A stretch of DNA of 64,000 nucleotides from CBDCUE01 sp965222515 (GTDB taxonomy: Bacteria; Pseudomonadota; Alphaproteobacteria; Rickettsiales; JABIRX01): contig CBDCUE010000020.1 in assembly GCA_965222515.1 (NCBI GenBank), positions 1 through 64,000 of the forward strand. The letters run 5' to 3'. Position 1 is the first letter of the stretch. The number at the start of each line of letters is the position of its first letter. Below the pieces are notes generated by a model. It saw only the letters and a list, made by a program, of their open reading frames with translations, was not told where the DNA came from and ran no database searches. Below, in pieces: positions 1-7,954 of the stretch. The translations under genes were made by a program, and so were the position numbers.

Positions 1-112
1 ACCAAATGGTTATGATAAAACTTTTGCTGAACTATCAAGTGATATTAAGCAAGAAATATCACATAGGGCTGTTGCCTTAGAAAAAATGAAAAGGGATTTC
101 TTGAAAATATAA
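1..112 (+). CDS. rdgB: RdgB/Ham1 NTP pyrophosphatase, 3' end only
   Basis: The window opens inside a reading frame (first full codon at base 2) that ends with TAA at 110-112. The visible 36 residues contain GYDKTFAELS followed by ISHRAVALEKM, which matches the C-terminal signature of the RdgB/Ham1 family (GYDKTFAEL, then a conserved SHR). The family hydrolyses ITP, dITP and XTP so that deaminated purines do not enter nucleic acids. The catalytic N-terminal part lies outside the window, so intactness cannot be judged. It is followed by a tRNA on the opposite strand. Confidence 0.8.
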   Translation, partial: PNGYDKTFAELSSDIKQEISHRAVALEKMKRDFLKI

Positions 113-130
113 TTTTAATATATTATAAGA

Positions 131-206
131 TGGTGGTCAGAGGCGGGCTCGAACCGCCGACACAAGGATTTTCAGTCCTTTGCTCTACCAACTGAGCTAC
201 CTAACC
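131..206 (-). tRNA. tRNA-Phe (GAA)
   Basis: A 76-nt cloverleaf reads on the minus strand. The acceptor GGTTAGG pairs with TCTGACC, followed by discriminator A and an encoded CCA. The D arm is GCTC/GAGC, the anticodon stem AAGGA/TCCTT holds the loop CTGAAAA (anticodon GAA), and the T arm GGCGG/CCGCC has loop TTCGAGC. The gene is isolated between rdgB and tsaB, both on the opposite strand, so it must have its own promoter. Confidence 0.95.
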
Positions 207-276
207 ACAACATCTTAAAAAGTTAATTGCTTGCAATATAAATACTAAATATTAAAAGTGAATAAAAAAACCAAAA

Positions 277-909
277 ATGAATGAAATAATTATAGATACT
301 TCTTTTAGTGTAGTAAATTTAGCATTAAAAAAACAAGATAAAAAAATTTATCTTAAAAAAAACATTATTTTAAATAAGCAGGCAGAAAATTTAGCTTATG
401 AATTAAAAGAATTGTTAAAAGATTCAGATTTAGAAACAAAAGATATCAATCAAATATATTGCATTGTGGGACCTGGAAGCTGGACAGGTATTAGGGTTGC
501 CATTGCTTTAATAAAAGGATTGATGTTAGTGCATAAGAATATTAAAGTTTTATCAATATCTAGTTTTATGTTATATGCTATTTATGTAAAAAATATCAAA
601 CAAAAAAACATTAATATTTTGATTGATTGTGGTAAAAACAAAGAGGAGTTTTTTTATTTAAAACTTAATAATAAATTCAAAAAACTAACTAAAGAAAGGG
701 TTGTTTCTTATCAAGAAGTTTTAAGCAAAGACTTTTTTTCTCAAGATGAAATAATTGTTGGCAATTTTCCTATAGACTTTTTTGTAAATAATAACAATGC
801 TACTAATGTCAATTATCAAGAGCTAGAATTAGATAAGATTTTTTCATATGATTTAATGGCTGAAGAAAAACTCACTCCTCTTTATGTCAAGGGAGTATAT
901 AATTTATAA
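277..909 (+). CDS. tsaB: tRNA threonylcarbamoyladenosine biosynthesis protein TsaB
   Basis: The product (210 aa) is the non-catalytic partner of TsaD in forming t6A37 on ANN-decoding tRNAs. The N-terminus IIIDTSFSVVNLAL is the first strand of the ASKHA fold. Residues 65-75, GPGSWTGIRVA, match the family hallmark GPGSFTGLR. The length is close to the usual 220-230 aa, and the C-terminal half is diverged, as is common in reduced genomes. A poor A-rich leader precedes ATG 277. The next gene starts 10 bp downstream, so the two are probably co-transcribed although their functions are unrelated. Confidence 0.9.
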   Translation: MNEIIIDTSFSVVNLALKKQDKKIYLKKNIILNKQAENLAYELKELLKDSDLETKDINQIYCIVGPGSWTGIRVAIALIKGLMLVHKNIKVLSISSFMLYAIYVKNIKQKNINILIDCGKNKEEFFYLKLNNKFKKLTKERVVSYQEVLSKDFFSQDEIIVGNFPIDFFVNNNNATNVNYQELELDKIFSYDLMAEEKLTPLYVKGVYNL

Positions 910-919
910 TATAAAAATT

Positions 920-1576
920 ATGAAAAAAAAAGAAAATCTAATTAAAGTTGATTGGAATATAAGTCGCTTTCATAGTGTAGAAGTTCAAAGGAATTTCTTT
1001 ATTGTTATGATTTTGTCTTTATTTATTTTTTTGTTATTTGGTTCAATGCTTATTCTTTATGCTAGTCAAGCTAAAATTATAGAGCCATTTGTGGTAGAAA
1101 TAGATAAAAAAAATATTTCTCCTAAGGTAATAAAGCCTATAAAATTAAAAACTTATAGAGCAGATAGTGCTATTATTGAATATTTTCTATATAAATATAT
1201 TAATGCTAGAGAAAGTTATAGTTTTTATAGTTATAAATTTAATTATGGACAAGTGGTTAGAATTATGTCAGTTAGTAATATATATACATCCTTTATAGCA
1301 AAAGAAGGCAAAAAAAACCAAAGAAGTTTTGTCAATAAATATAGAGATAAATATAAAGTAGAGGTGATAATTAGTGATATTAGAAAAATAGATAATTATA
1401 AAGAAATTGAGTTATTGAAAAAACATATTAATCTTAGAACTGAAGAGATTACCAAAAAAGAAACAAAAAAAATTCTAATAAAATATAAGTTCTTGCCAAA
1501 TTTACTATTATCAGAAGAAGATAAATTAATCAATCCTCTAGGTTTTGTTGTTTCTGAATATTATGTTATAAAGTAA
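920..1576 (+). CDS. virB8: VirB8-like inner-membrane protein of a type IV secretion system
   Basis: The product (218 aa) has a short cytoplasmic tail, one transmembrane helix at about residues 27-48, then a periplasmic domain beginning IIEPFVVEIDKK and ending in a GYI-like segment with NPLGFVVSEY. This is the layout of VirB8, the assembly scaffold of the VirB/D4 channel; rickettsial VirB8 proteins share the IEPFV and INPLGF motifs. I start at ATG 920 because the upstream ATG 884 lies inside tsaB and adds 12 residues unlike the family. No other virB gene is near. Rickettsiales T4SS genes are often scattered with duplicate virB8 copies, so this may be a stand-alone paralogue. Confidence 0.85.
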   Translation: MKKKENLIKVDWNISRFHSVEVQRNFFIVMILSLFIFLLFGSMLILYASQAKIIEPFVVEIDKKNISPKVIKPIKLKTYRADSAIIEYFLYKYINARESYSFYSYKFNYGQVVRIMSVSNIYTSFIAKEGKKNQRSFVNKYRDKYKVEVIISDIRKIDNYKEIELLKKHINLRTEEITKKETKKILIKYKFLPNLLLSEEDKLINPLGFVVSEYYVIK

Positions 1577-1638
1577 TTTTGAGTTGTGCAAGGTATAAAA
1601 GTTTACTAATCTCCTAACAGATAGATTGTAACAAAATA

Positions 1639-1865
1639 GAAAAAAGGCTCGGTGTTATATAACTCCTCCCTTGCAGACTGTGTTGCAATTAGTAAATTTG
1701 TGTATTTGACAAGAAATATCCCCCGCCGTCATCCACGGAGAAGCGGAGATCCATTGTAGCAAAGGTCTGTAAAGACTGCAATTTTCCTTGGATCCCCGCT
1801 TCTCCGTGGATGACGACGGGGGAGGTTTTTTTCTAAAAAATGTTGTTTTTGCTATTATGGGACTG
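1639..1865. repeat. Family A inverted-repeat element, filled copy 1
   Basis: The outer part reads CAGACTGTGTTGCAAT followed by TAGTAAATTTG. A GC-rich inner palindrome fills 1720-1822, with arms CCACGGAGAAGCGG and CCGCTTCTCCGTGG. The element ends in an AT-rich tail (CTAAAAAATGTTG...). Close copies lie at 49804-50025 and 59479-59674, and a version lacking the inner palindrome lies at 40451-40560. It is intergenic and carries no reading frame. Confidence 0.85.
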
Positions 1866-1916
1866 TTGGTTTTTTATAAAAAAAGAGTGCAAAAAGGGAA
1901 TAAAAAGTTATACTAA

Positions 1917-1970
1917 TACTATTTTAGTTTTATAATTGACATATAGCCTTCAATCTGCTCAGCATAAATA
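1917..1970. repeat. Family B element, one-ended fragment
   Basis: The sequence TACTATTTTAG, then AATTGACATATAGCC and CAATCTGCTCAGCATAAAT, matches the left half of the complete 98-bp element at 50952-51049. The right inverted arm is missing. It lies in a gene-poor stretch with other debris. Confidence 0.75.
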
Positions 1971-2009
1971 AATTAAACAAGAATAATACCATTAAATGAA
2001 TTGGTATCT

Positions 2010-2258
2010 ATGAATCATATATACAGGAAGTTTAAAAGATTGTGGAATTTATCATATGTAGAAAAAGAATTAAAGAATATAGATCAATCAAAAACGAAGT
2101 TAGGATATGGTTCAGTTTGAATGATAAATTTTCTCAATTGATTTGATTTTATAGGGACTAGTTTCTTTAAATTCTGTTTTTTAGCAGGATTTATAGGAGC
2201 AATAGTTAAAGTAAGTCAAAATCATCTTCAATTGTGAGATTTTTTACAAAATTTTTAA
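2010..2258 (+). pseudogene. Remnant of a small unrecognised protein with in-frame TGA codons
   Basis: From ATG 2010 the frame encodes 36 residues to a TGA at 2118, then stays free of TAA and TAG to 2256. Only TGA codons interrupt it (2118, 2139, 2235). The last part contains a hydrophobic stretch (FCFLAGFIGAIV), suggesting a former membrane segment. The three TGAs could be decayed TGG (Trp) codons. I do not recognise the family; this may be chance openness in AT-rich DNA. Confidence 0.3.
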
Positions 2259-2614
2259 TTTTTTAAGATTTTTAGCAAAAATAAGCTGTTTTGATAAAAT
2301 TTCCCCCTAAGTGGTATAAATGCTATCTTTTGAATATGTGTAAACCGTGCATAACAAGGCATATTAGGAAAATACTTTTGTAAATTAGCCTTTGCAAACT
2401 CAATATAATAATTTTTAAAACAATCATAACTACTATTATTATACAATATTAATATACACATTATCTCACTAGATTTAAGCCTGTCCTTCCGTTCTTTCCT
2501 TAATTTACTACTCTTTTCTGATATTAATTTTTGATTGAAGTACTTAAAAAATAATTTACAAAAATCATCTATTTGACAATATAGTTTTATTAGTTCAATA
2601 TCACTTACTAGCAT
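2255..2614 (-). pseudogene. IS982-family transposase, N-terminal fragment
   Basis: The fragment (119 aa) resembles the N-terminal domain of IS982-type transposases: an IDDFCK segment near residue 15, a basic linker, SEIMCILILYN, YDCFKNYY, and YFPNMPCYARF. Full proteins are about 290 aa with a DDE core, and none of that core follows here. The similar part ends near residue 105, after which the frame runs to a stop, so the C-terminal two thirds are lost. No clear terminal inverted repeats are visible. It is a dead remnant. Confidence 0.75.
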
Positions 2615-2651
2615 AGCTTTTTTTATTTAGGTTAAAAAAATATTAAAATGT

Positions 2652-2885
2652 CTATGCTAACTTTTTGCAAGGCTTTTTATTAAAAAAAAGCATAACTGGG
2701 GTTATATTAATATTTTGATTATTTTCTTCAGTTGTCTGTCTGTTGTTTTGATTTTCTGCATCCAAAGTATTTGTGTTCACAATAAAATCGCTCAGATTAT
2801 TTATGTTTCCTGACAAATCAGCTTTTTCTATAATAGATTTAAATAATGATGCTATATTACTATTTACTTTTTCTAATATTAATTC
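2652..2885 (-). other. Open frame without start behind the RDD gene
   Basis: On the minus strand, 77 sense codons are open directly behind and slightly overlapping the RDD gene, in another frame, ending in TAG at 2652. The translation has a helical part (NIASLFKSIIEKADL) and an Asn/Gln-rich tail. There is no ATG and only one internal TTG. It could be a frameshifted C-terminal extension of the RDD protein or a remnant of a lost gene. Confidence 0.25.
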
Positions 2886-3475
2886 TTATCTGTAACAATA
2901 GTAGCACAAATCATATCGTGAATTGCATATCTATGTTTTCTTCTAATTGATGGCTCATACCATAGAGTCATAGCTGTTCCTGCAATTAGACAAGCTATAT
3001 ATTTTTTAGCAAGCAAAGATAAAAAACTAACTAGAATAAAACACCAAGGGAGTAACCCTACCAAATATCTAACCAATGAATCTTTACCAGAAAAAACAGA
3101 ATCATCTTGCTTTGCAATAACAATTTTCATTAGCTTTTTTCCAAAACTATTTTTGATTTTTGATATAGGCATAAATATCCAATAACAAGAACCTGTTATA
3201 AATACAATAAAACACACAATGAATACATCACTACTAAACTGATGATTTAAAAAAAAATCTAAAATTTGCTGATTACTCCACAAAGCACTTTTTTCATCCA
3301 CAGCATTCATATCTTGAAAAAACCCTAAATGTTTTTTTTCTAGCCAAGAAAAATATAATAATATAAAAACTATATATCTAAGCATAGTAACCAAAGCAAT
3401 ATCAATGCCATAAGCAAGAAATCTTTTATGCTTATTGGCAAACCTGCTTAGATATAGTTTATCTTTGATTAACAC
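2879..3475 (-). CDS. RDD-family integral membrane protein
   Basis: The product (198 aa) has a basic N-terminus followed by YGIDIALVTMLRYIVF, where Arg and Asp flank the first helix as in RDD proteins. A second helix lies near 80-100 (DVFIVCFIVFITGSCYWIF), then KNSFGKKLMKIVI, the conserved segment seen in the family as TLGKKLFGLRV, and more helices at 130-165. RDD proteins are small membrane proteins of mostly unknown function, some linked to Na+ tolerance. It lies 15 bp after the peroxiredoxin gene on the same strand, so co-transcription is likely. Confidence 0.8.
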   Translation of the reverse strand: MLIKDKLYLSRFANKHKRFLAYGIDIALVTMLRYIVFILLYFSWLEKKHLGFFQDMNAVDEKSALWSNQQILDFFLNHQFSSDVFIVCFIVFITGSCYWIFMPISKIKNSFGKKLMKIVIAKQDDSVFSGKDSLVRYLVGLLPWCFILVSFLSLLAKKYIACLIAGTAMTLWYEPSIRRKHRYAIHDMICATIVTDKN

Positions 3476-3490
3476 AGAATAATTTTTAAA

Positions 3491-4027
3491 TTATGCAGAA
3501 ATTACTTCATCTCCTTTTTTCCAATTTACAGGACATAACTCCCCTGATTGCAATGCATCTAAAGTTCTCAACACTTCATTAGGATTTCTTCCTGTGCTAA
3601 GATTATTTACCGAAATATGCTGAATAGTATTTTCAGGATCAACAATCACAGTAGCTCTTAATGTTACCCCTTCATTTCTATCTAAAATTCCTAAACTAGC
3701 TGATAATTCTCTTTTTACATCAGCAATCAAAGGATAAGGTAGATCTTTTAATGTTTCATCTTTATTTTTCCAAGCAAGATGAACAAATTCAGAATCAATA
3801 CTTCCACCAAGCAACACAGCATCTCTTGATTTAAAATCTTCATTTAAATTTGCAAAAGCAACCATTTCAGTAGGACAGATAAAAGTAAAATCTTTTGGGT
3901 AAAAGAAATATACTTGCCATTTTCCTGCATAAGTTTGATCTGTTACATCTATAAAAGCAGACTTTAGATCATTACCAATTACTGCTTTTACTTTAAATTC
4001 TGGTAATTTATCTCCTATTGTTAACAT
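3491..4027 (-). CDS. ahpC: 2-Cys peroxiredoxin (AhpC/TSA family)
   Basis: The product (178 aa) reduces H2O2 and organic peroxides in the cytoplasm. The peroxidatic cysteine is C51 in FTFICPTEM, and the resolving cysteine is C165 in GELCPVNW, so this is a typical 2-Cys enzyme. The WQVYFFYPKDFTF strand and the conserved arginine in TLRATVIVDP are present. The sequence is closer to the short AhpC type than to eukaryotic-like Prx. No AhpF is seen, so the reductant is unknown. It lies 85 bp downstream of fadB. Confidence 0.92.
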   Translation of the reverse strand: MLTIGDKLPEFKVKAVIGNDLKSAFIDVTDQTYAGKWQVYFFYPKDFTFICPTEMVAFANLNEDFKSRDAVLLGGSIDSEFVHLAWKNKDETLKDLPYPLIADVKRELSASLGILDRNEGVTLRATVIVDPENTIQHISVNNLSTGRNPNEVLRTLDALQSGELCPVNWKKGDEVISA

Positions 4028-4112
4028 AGTTTTGTAATTATAGTTAGTTATTAATAATATCTCACTAGGATATTCTAATTAGAAGAAAAATCAAGAGCTA
4101 TAATTGAAATTC

Positions 4113-6194
4113 TTAACAGTTTTTTAAATAAGGACTTGACTTGAATCTTGAACCAAATTTCTTTTCTAGTTTTTTTAATCTTTTTATTACCTCATCCATT
4201 CCTAAATTTTTAGCATATCTAATTAAACCACCTCTAAATGCAGGGAATCCTGTTCCCATTATCATTGCCATATCTAAATATTGATAATTCTTTACTATCT
4301 TTTCCTCTAAACATCTAGCAGCCTCATTTACCATAATTAAAATTAATCTATCTAAAATATCTTGCTCTGTTTGATCTGTATTGTTTTTTTTACAAATATC
4401 TTCAACCTCTTTATTTACCGTCATTTTTCCTTTATATTCATAAACTCCTTTTTTAGCTTTTTTTCCCAAAAGTTTCTTTTCATTGTATATTTTATCAATT
4501 AATGGAGCTACTTTCATTCTTGTTCCATAAGATTCCTCCAGTGTTTTTGCTACTTTATAACCAACATCAAGACCTACTGTATCAGCTAAGATAAAACAGC
4601 CCATAGGCATACCAAAATCTTGAGCTATTTTATCAATTTTTTTAACATCTCCTATTTCATCTAACAGCAAAAATGACTCATTCATAAAAGTAAGTAAAAT
4701 TCTATTTACTAAAAATCCTGCACAATCTCCTACTACAATTGGAGTTTTTTTGGCTTTTTTGATTAAATGCACCACAGATGAAATAGTTTTTTCCGAAGTA
4801 TTTTTATGAGGAATAATTTCTACTAAAGGCATTCTATTAACTGGATTAAAAAAATGCATACCTAAAAATCTTTCATTATTTTTTAAAGATTTAGCCATTT
4901 CATTAATAGAAAGCGCAGAACTATTTGATGCTATGATAGTGTTTTTACTAATATGTTTTTCTAACTCTTGAAAAGAATTTTTTTTAATTTTTATATCTTC
5001 TATAATTGCTTCAGAAATTAAATCTACATTTTTTAAGCCAGAATAATCAATAGTAGAACTTACTAAAGCAAGGTAATTTTTTATTTCATTTTTAGTGATT
5101 TTTCTTATTTTTAATAATTGCTGATAATTTTTTGTAATTTGCTGATAACCAAGAGCAATAGCATTATAACTCAAATCTTTCATTCTAACTGGTAGTTTTA
5201 GCTTGCTAAAAAGCCAAGCAATACCACCACCCATAACCCCTGCTCCCAAAATTGCTGTGCTTTTTATTTCTACAAAATCACTATTTTGATATTCTTTTTT
5301 CAAATCTTCATTGATAAAATATAAAGAGATTAGATTTTTTGAAATTTCTCCTATTACCAGCTTTGCAAATTCTTGCAATTCAATATCTAAACCTTTTTGT
5401 AAATTACTTAAATTATGAGTTTTCTTTATTACTTCTAATGCTTTAAGTGGTGCTGGGTAATGGCCTTTTGTAACTTTTAAAATATTCTTTTTTGCTTGGC
5501 TAAAAACAACTCCTTTTAAAAATTTATCAACAAAAGATCTTTTTTTTCTTTTTTTAATTAGCTTTTTTCTAAATTTTTCATTTAATAAAGAATTTAAAAA
5601 AATAGGGAGATGTGTTTTTTCATAAAGATGAGGAAAAAAATGATCAACCAGCCCTATTTTATAAGCCTTTTTGCTATTTACTGGTTTTCCTGATAATATA
5701 ATCGGCAAAGAATTCATTAAGCCAATCAATCTTGGCAATCTTTGTGTTCCTCCAAATCCTGGAAAAATACCAAGATTAACTTCAGGTAAACCTATCAATG
5801 TTTTTTCATTTTGCCCAGCTACTCTAAAATCACAAGCAAGAGCAAGTTCTGTTCCTCCCCCCATACAAGATCCATTAATATAACAAACCGTAATACAATG
5901 AAGATTTGCTAATTTATTCAAAATATCTTGCCCCATTTTTACTTTTTTTAGAGCTTCTTTCTGTGTTTTTATATCTTTTATTTCATTAATATCTGCTCCT
6001 GCAATAAAATTATCTTTTTTTGCTGATTTAATCAGCAGAACCTTAGTTTTTTTATCCTTCCTTACAATAGCAATATGATTTTCCAACTCAAACAAAACTT
6101 CTGTTTTAAGAATATTAACCCTTTGATCCTTAATATCTAAAATCAATTCCACAATAGCAGGATTATTTTTATTTTTTATCAGTTTAGTGTGCAT
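4113..6194 (-). CDS. fadB: Fatty-acid oxidation complex alpha subunit (enoyl-CoA hydratase / 3-hydroxyacyl-CoA dehydrogenase)
   Basis: The product (693 aa) carries out steps two and three of beta-oxidation. Its crotonase domain (about 1-190) has the oxyanion-hole segment AGADINEI and both catalytic glutamates, E116 in GGGTELALACDFR and E138 in GLPEVNLG. A linker leads to an NAD-binding motif at 315-324 (ILGAGVMGGG), then the dehydrogenase motif GMHFFNP (catalytic H447) and a C-terminal helical domain. It is slightly shorter than E. coli FadB (729 aa). The partner thiolase FadA is not in the window, but fadE lies at 51 kb. The gene begins 2 bp after the GT-C-like gene and so sits in the par operon string. 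Confidence 0.93.
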   Translation of the reverse strand: MHTKLIKNKNNPAIVELILDIKDQRVNILKTEVLFELENHIAIVRKDKKTKVLLIKSAKKDNFIAGADINEIKDIKTQKEALKKVKMGQDILNKLANLHCITVCYINGSCMGGGTELALACDFRVAGQNEKTLIGLPEVNLGIFPGFGGTQRLPRLIGLMNSLPIILSGKPVNSKKAYKIGLVDHFFPHLYEKTHLPIFLNSLLNEKFRKKLIKKRKKRSFVDKFLKGVVFSQAKKNILKVTKGHYPAPLKALEVIKKTHNLSNLQKGLDIELQEFAKLVIGEISKNLISLYFINEDLKKEYQNSDFVEIKSTAILGAGVMGGGIAWLFSKLKLPVRMKDLSYNAIALGYQQITKNYQQLLKIRKITKNEIKNYLALVSSTIDYSGLKNVDLISEAIIEDIKIKKNSFQELEKHISKNTIIASNSSALSINEMAKSLKNNERFLGMHFFNPVNRMPLVEIIPHKNTSEKTISSVVHLIKKAKKTPIVVGDCAGFLVNRILLTFMNESFLLLDEIGDVKKIDKIAQDFGMPMGCFILADTVGLDVGYKVAKTLEESYGTRMKVAPLIDKIYNEKKLLGKKAKKGVYEYKGKMTVNKEVEDICKKNNTDQTEQDILDRLILIMVNEAARCLEEKIVKNYQYLDMAMIMGTGFPAFRGGLIRYAKNLGMDEVIKRLKKLEKKFGSRFKSSPYLKNC

Positions 6195-6196
6195 TG

Positions 6197-7954
6197 TTAT
6201 TTTTTAGATTTTTTGTTAATTTTAAATAAATTCTTTTCTTCTTGAAACAAAATATAATTTTCTTTTATTTTTTCTAGAAAAATATTATCTTTTTTTGGAA
6301 TAAAAAAATTTTTGTCTAAATTAGAGTCAATATATTCTTCTAAAATCTTATAATAATTTTCTGTATTTTTATAGAAATTTAATAAACATAATTCATAAGA
6401 TTTTTTACTCAAATATGGTGCAAAAATATATCTAGAATTGGTACAAAAGTATTTATGATTTATATCGTACCAAATTATGACAGTTTTATTTAAATTATAC
6501 TGCTTTAATTGATACATATAATTCTTATTTATATCATCTCTAACAGTTCCGCTCTTTATTGTTAAAATTGGTTTTGAATTACCTATAATTTGAAAAAAAG
6601 GGATTAGTAACAAGATAAAAATGAATATTTTAAATTTTTTATTATAGAGTAAATTTATATCTATTTTTTTTATCATCTCATATAAATATATCATAGCCAT
6701 AAAAACAACTATTACCTTCAAATATCTTTTTAAACTAGCAGAAACAACTGCTTCTTCATAACCAAAAATTGTTAAATGTAAGTTTAATAAACCGTACGAA
6801 TAAGCAAAAAACAAAAGAACAAACATAATAAAAATTATTATTAATTGTTTTTTTGTAAAAATTTCTTTTGTATTTTTTAATGAGTTTAATTTTATAGCAA
6901 AAAAAACAAATATTAAAGATATTATAACTGATTTATGTATTAAAAATTTTAAGAAATGTTTAATAAAGCTATATATTACTTCTTTTTGTTGCTCTTTTGA
7001 GAATTCATGTGCATTCCATAATTTTTCTATATCACCTAAATAAATTTCCCAGCTATATTTTGCTAAGAAAGATATAAAAGCTATAAAAATAGAGAATAAT
7101 ATAATGTTTTTAATATTAGCTTTTTTGTTAAGAAAATTTATTAATAAAAATATTATTAGAGAAAAAGCTACAAGCAATATTGCAGCAGGCTTGATAATAG
7201 ATATAAAAAACACCATTGTCCCAGCAAAGATACATCTCTGCTTTCCATTTAACACAAAAATTGATATAAAGAAAATAGCTGAAGATAATCCTATTAAATT
7301 TTCTACCTGTAAATAAGGTATTCTTGTTGGAATAATGAAAGATATTAAAGCAAAAATTAGTAAAATATAAAAAGTTATATTTTTAAAATCTATTCGCTTT
7401 TTTTTCAAATGAAATAGAGGTAAGAATAATGTTATAATAGCAAATATTTGTGCAAATATTATACTACCTTCTCTAAACCCAATATGTTTTATGAAGTAAT
7501 ATTGTAAAATTGCCGAAGCAGGTGGATAATCTACAAAAGCAAGAACACTCTTTCTTTCTTTAAATAAAAAATCATTATAAAAAAACATTTCTTTGGTCAT
7601 TAACCCCCAATGATTAAAATCATCAACATGACTTAAGTAAGAAAAATATGTTCTAAAAAAATAAAAAAAGACAAAAGATAAGAATATTACAAAATATTTG
7701 TTATAAATTATTTCTTTTAATTTTGTAAAATAATAACAAGCAAAAATAATTCCAATAAAAGTCATTAGGTAAGTTGCTACATTAAGTTTTATAAAAAAAC
7801 CAAAAATATATAAAACGGAAACAATGGTAGCAATAACAAAAGCAGGACAATAAAGAATAGGTATATTTAATTTTCTATTACTTACCATAGAAAACCCTGC
7901 TAAAGAAAAAAGCAATATTAATAATCCTAGAATTGACTGCACAAAGATTATCAT
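6197..7954 (-). CDS. Polytopic membrane protein, probable GT-C-type glycosyltransferase
   Basis: The product (585 aa) has about 12 hydrophobic helices and a soluble C-terminal tail of about 110 residues. An acidic pair D111-D112 (HVDDFNHWG) in the first large loop and a DYPP motif at 142-145 resemble the catalytic loop of lipid-linked-sugar GT-C enzymes (PMT/ArnT-like). The gene overlaps the GT2-GtrA gene by 4 bp (ATGA), so coupled translation is likely. This fits a pair in which GT2 makes a polyprenyl-phosphate sugar, GtrA moves it, and this protein transfers it outside the membrane, as in O-antigen modification. The exact substrate is unknown, and family assignment rests on layout rather than a clear signature. 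Confidence 0.6.
   Translation of the reverse strand: MIIFVQSILGLLILLFSLAGFSMVSNRKLNIPILYCPAFVIATIVSVLYIFGFFIKLNVATYLMTFIGIIFACYYFTKLKEIIYNKYFVIFLSFVFFYFFRTYFSYLSHVDDFNHWGLMTKEMFFYNDFLFKERKSVLAFVDYPPASAILQYYFIKHIGFREGSIIFAQIFAIITLFLPLFHLKKKRIDFKNITFYILLIFALISFIIPTRIPYLQVENLIGLSSAIFFISIFVLNGKQRCIFAGTMVFFISIIKPAAILLVAFSLIIFLLINFLNKKANIKNIILFSIFIAFISFLAKYSWEIYLGDIEKLWNAHEFSKEQQKEVIYSFIKHFLKFLIHKSVIISLIFVFFAIKLNSLKNTKEIFTKKQLIIIFIMFVLLFFAYSYGLLNLHLTIFGYEEAVVSASLKRYLKVIVVFMAMIYLYEMIKKIDINLLYNKKFKIFIFILLLIPFFQIIGNSKPILTIKSGTVRDDINKNYMYQLKQYNLNKTVIIWYDINHKYFCTNSRYIFAPYLSKKSYELCLLNFYKNTENYYKILEEYIDSNLDKNFFIPKKDNIFLEKIKENYILFQEEKNLFKINKKSKK

Noticed and set aside
884..919. Longer virB8 start at ATG 884
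   Set aside because: It lies inside tsaB and adds residues unlike the family; ATG 920 gives the usual short cytoplasmic tail.
1639..1865. CRISPR array or phage attachment site
   Set aside because: The repeats are dispersed, palindromic and single, with no regular spacers and no integrase nearby.
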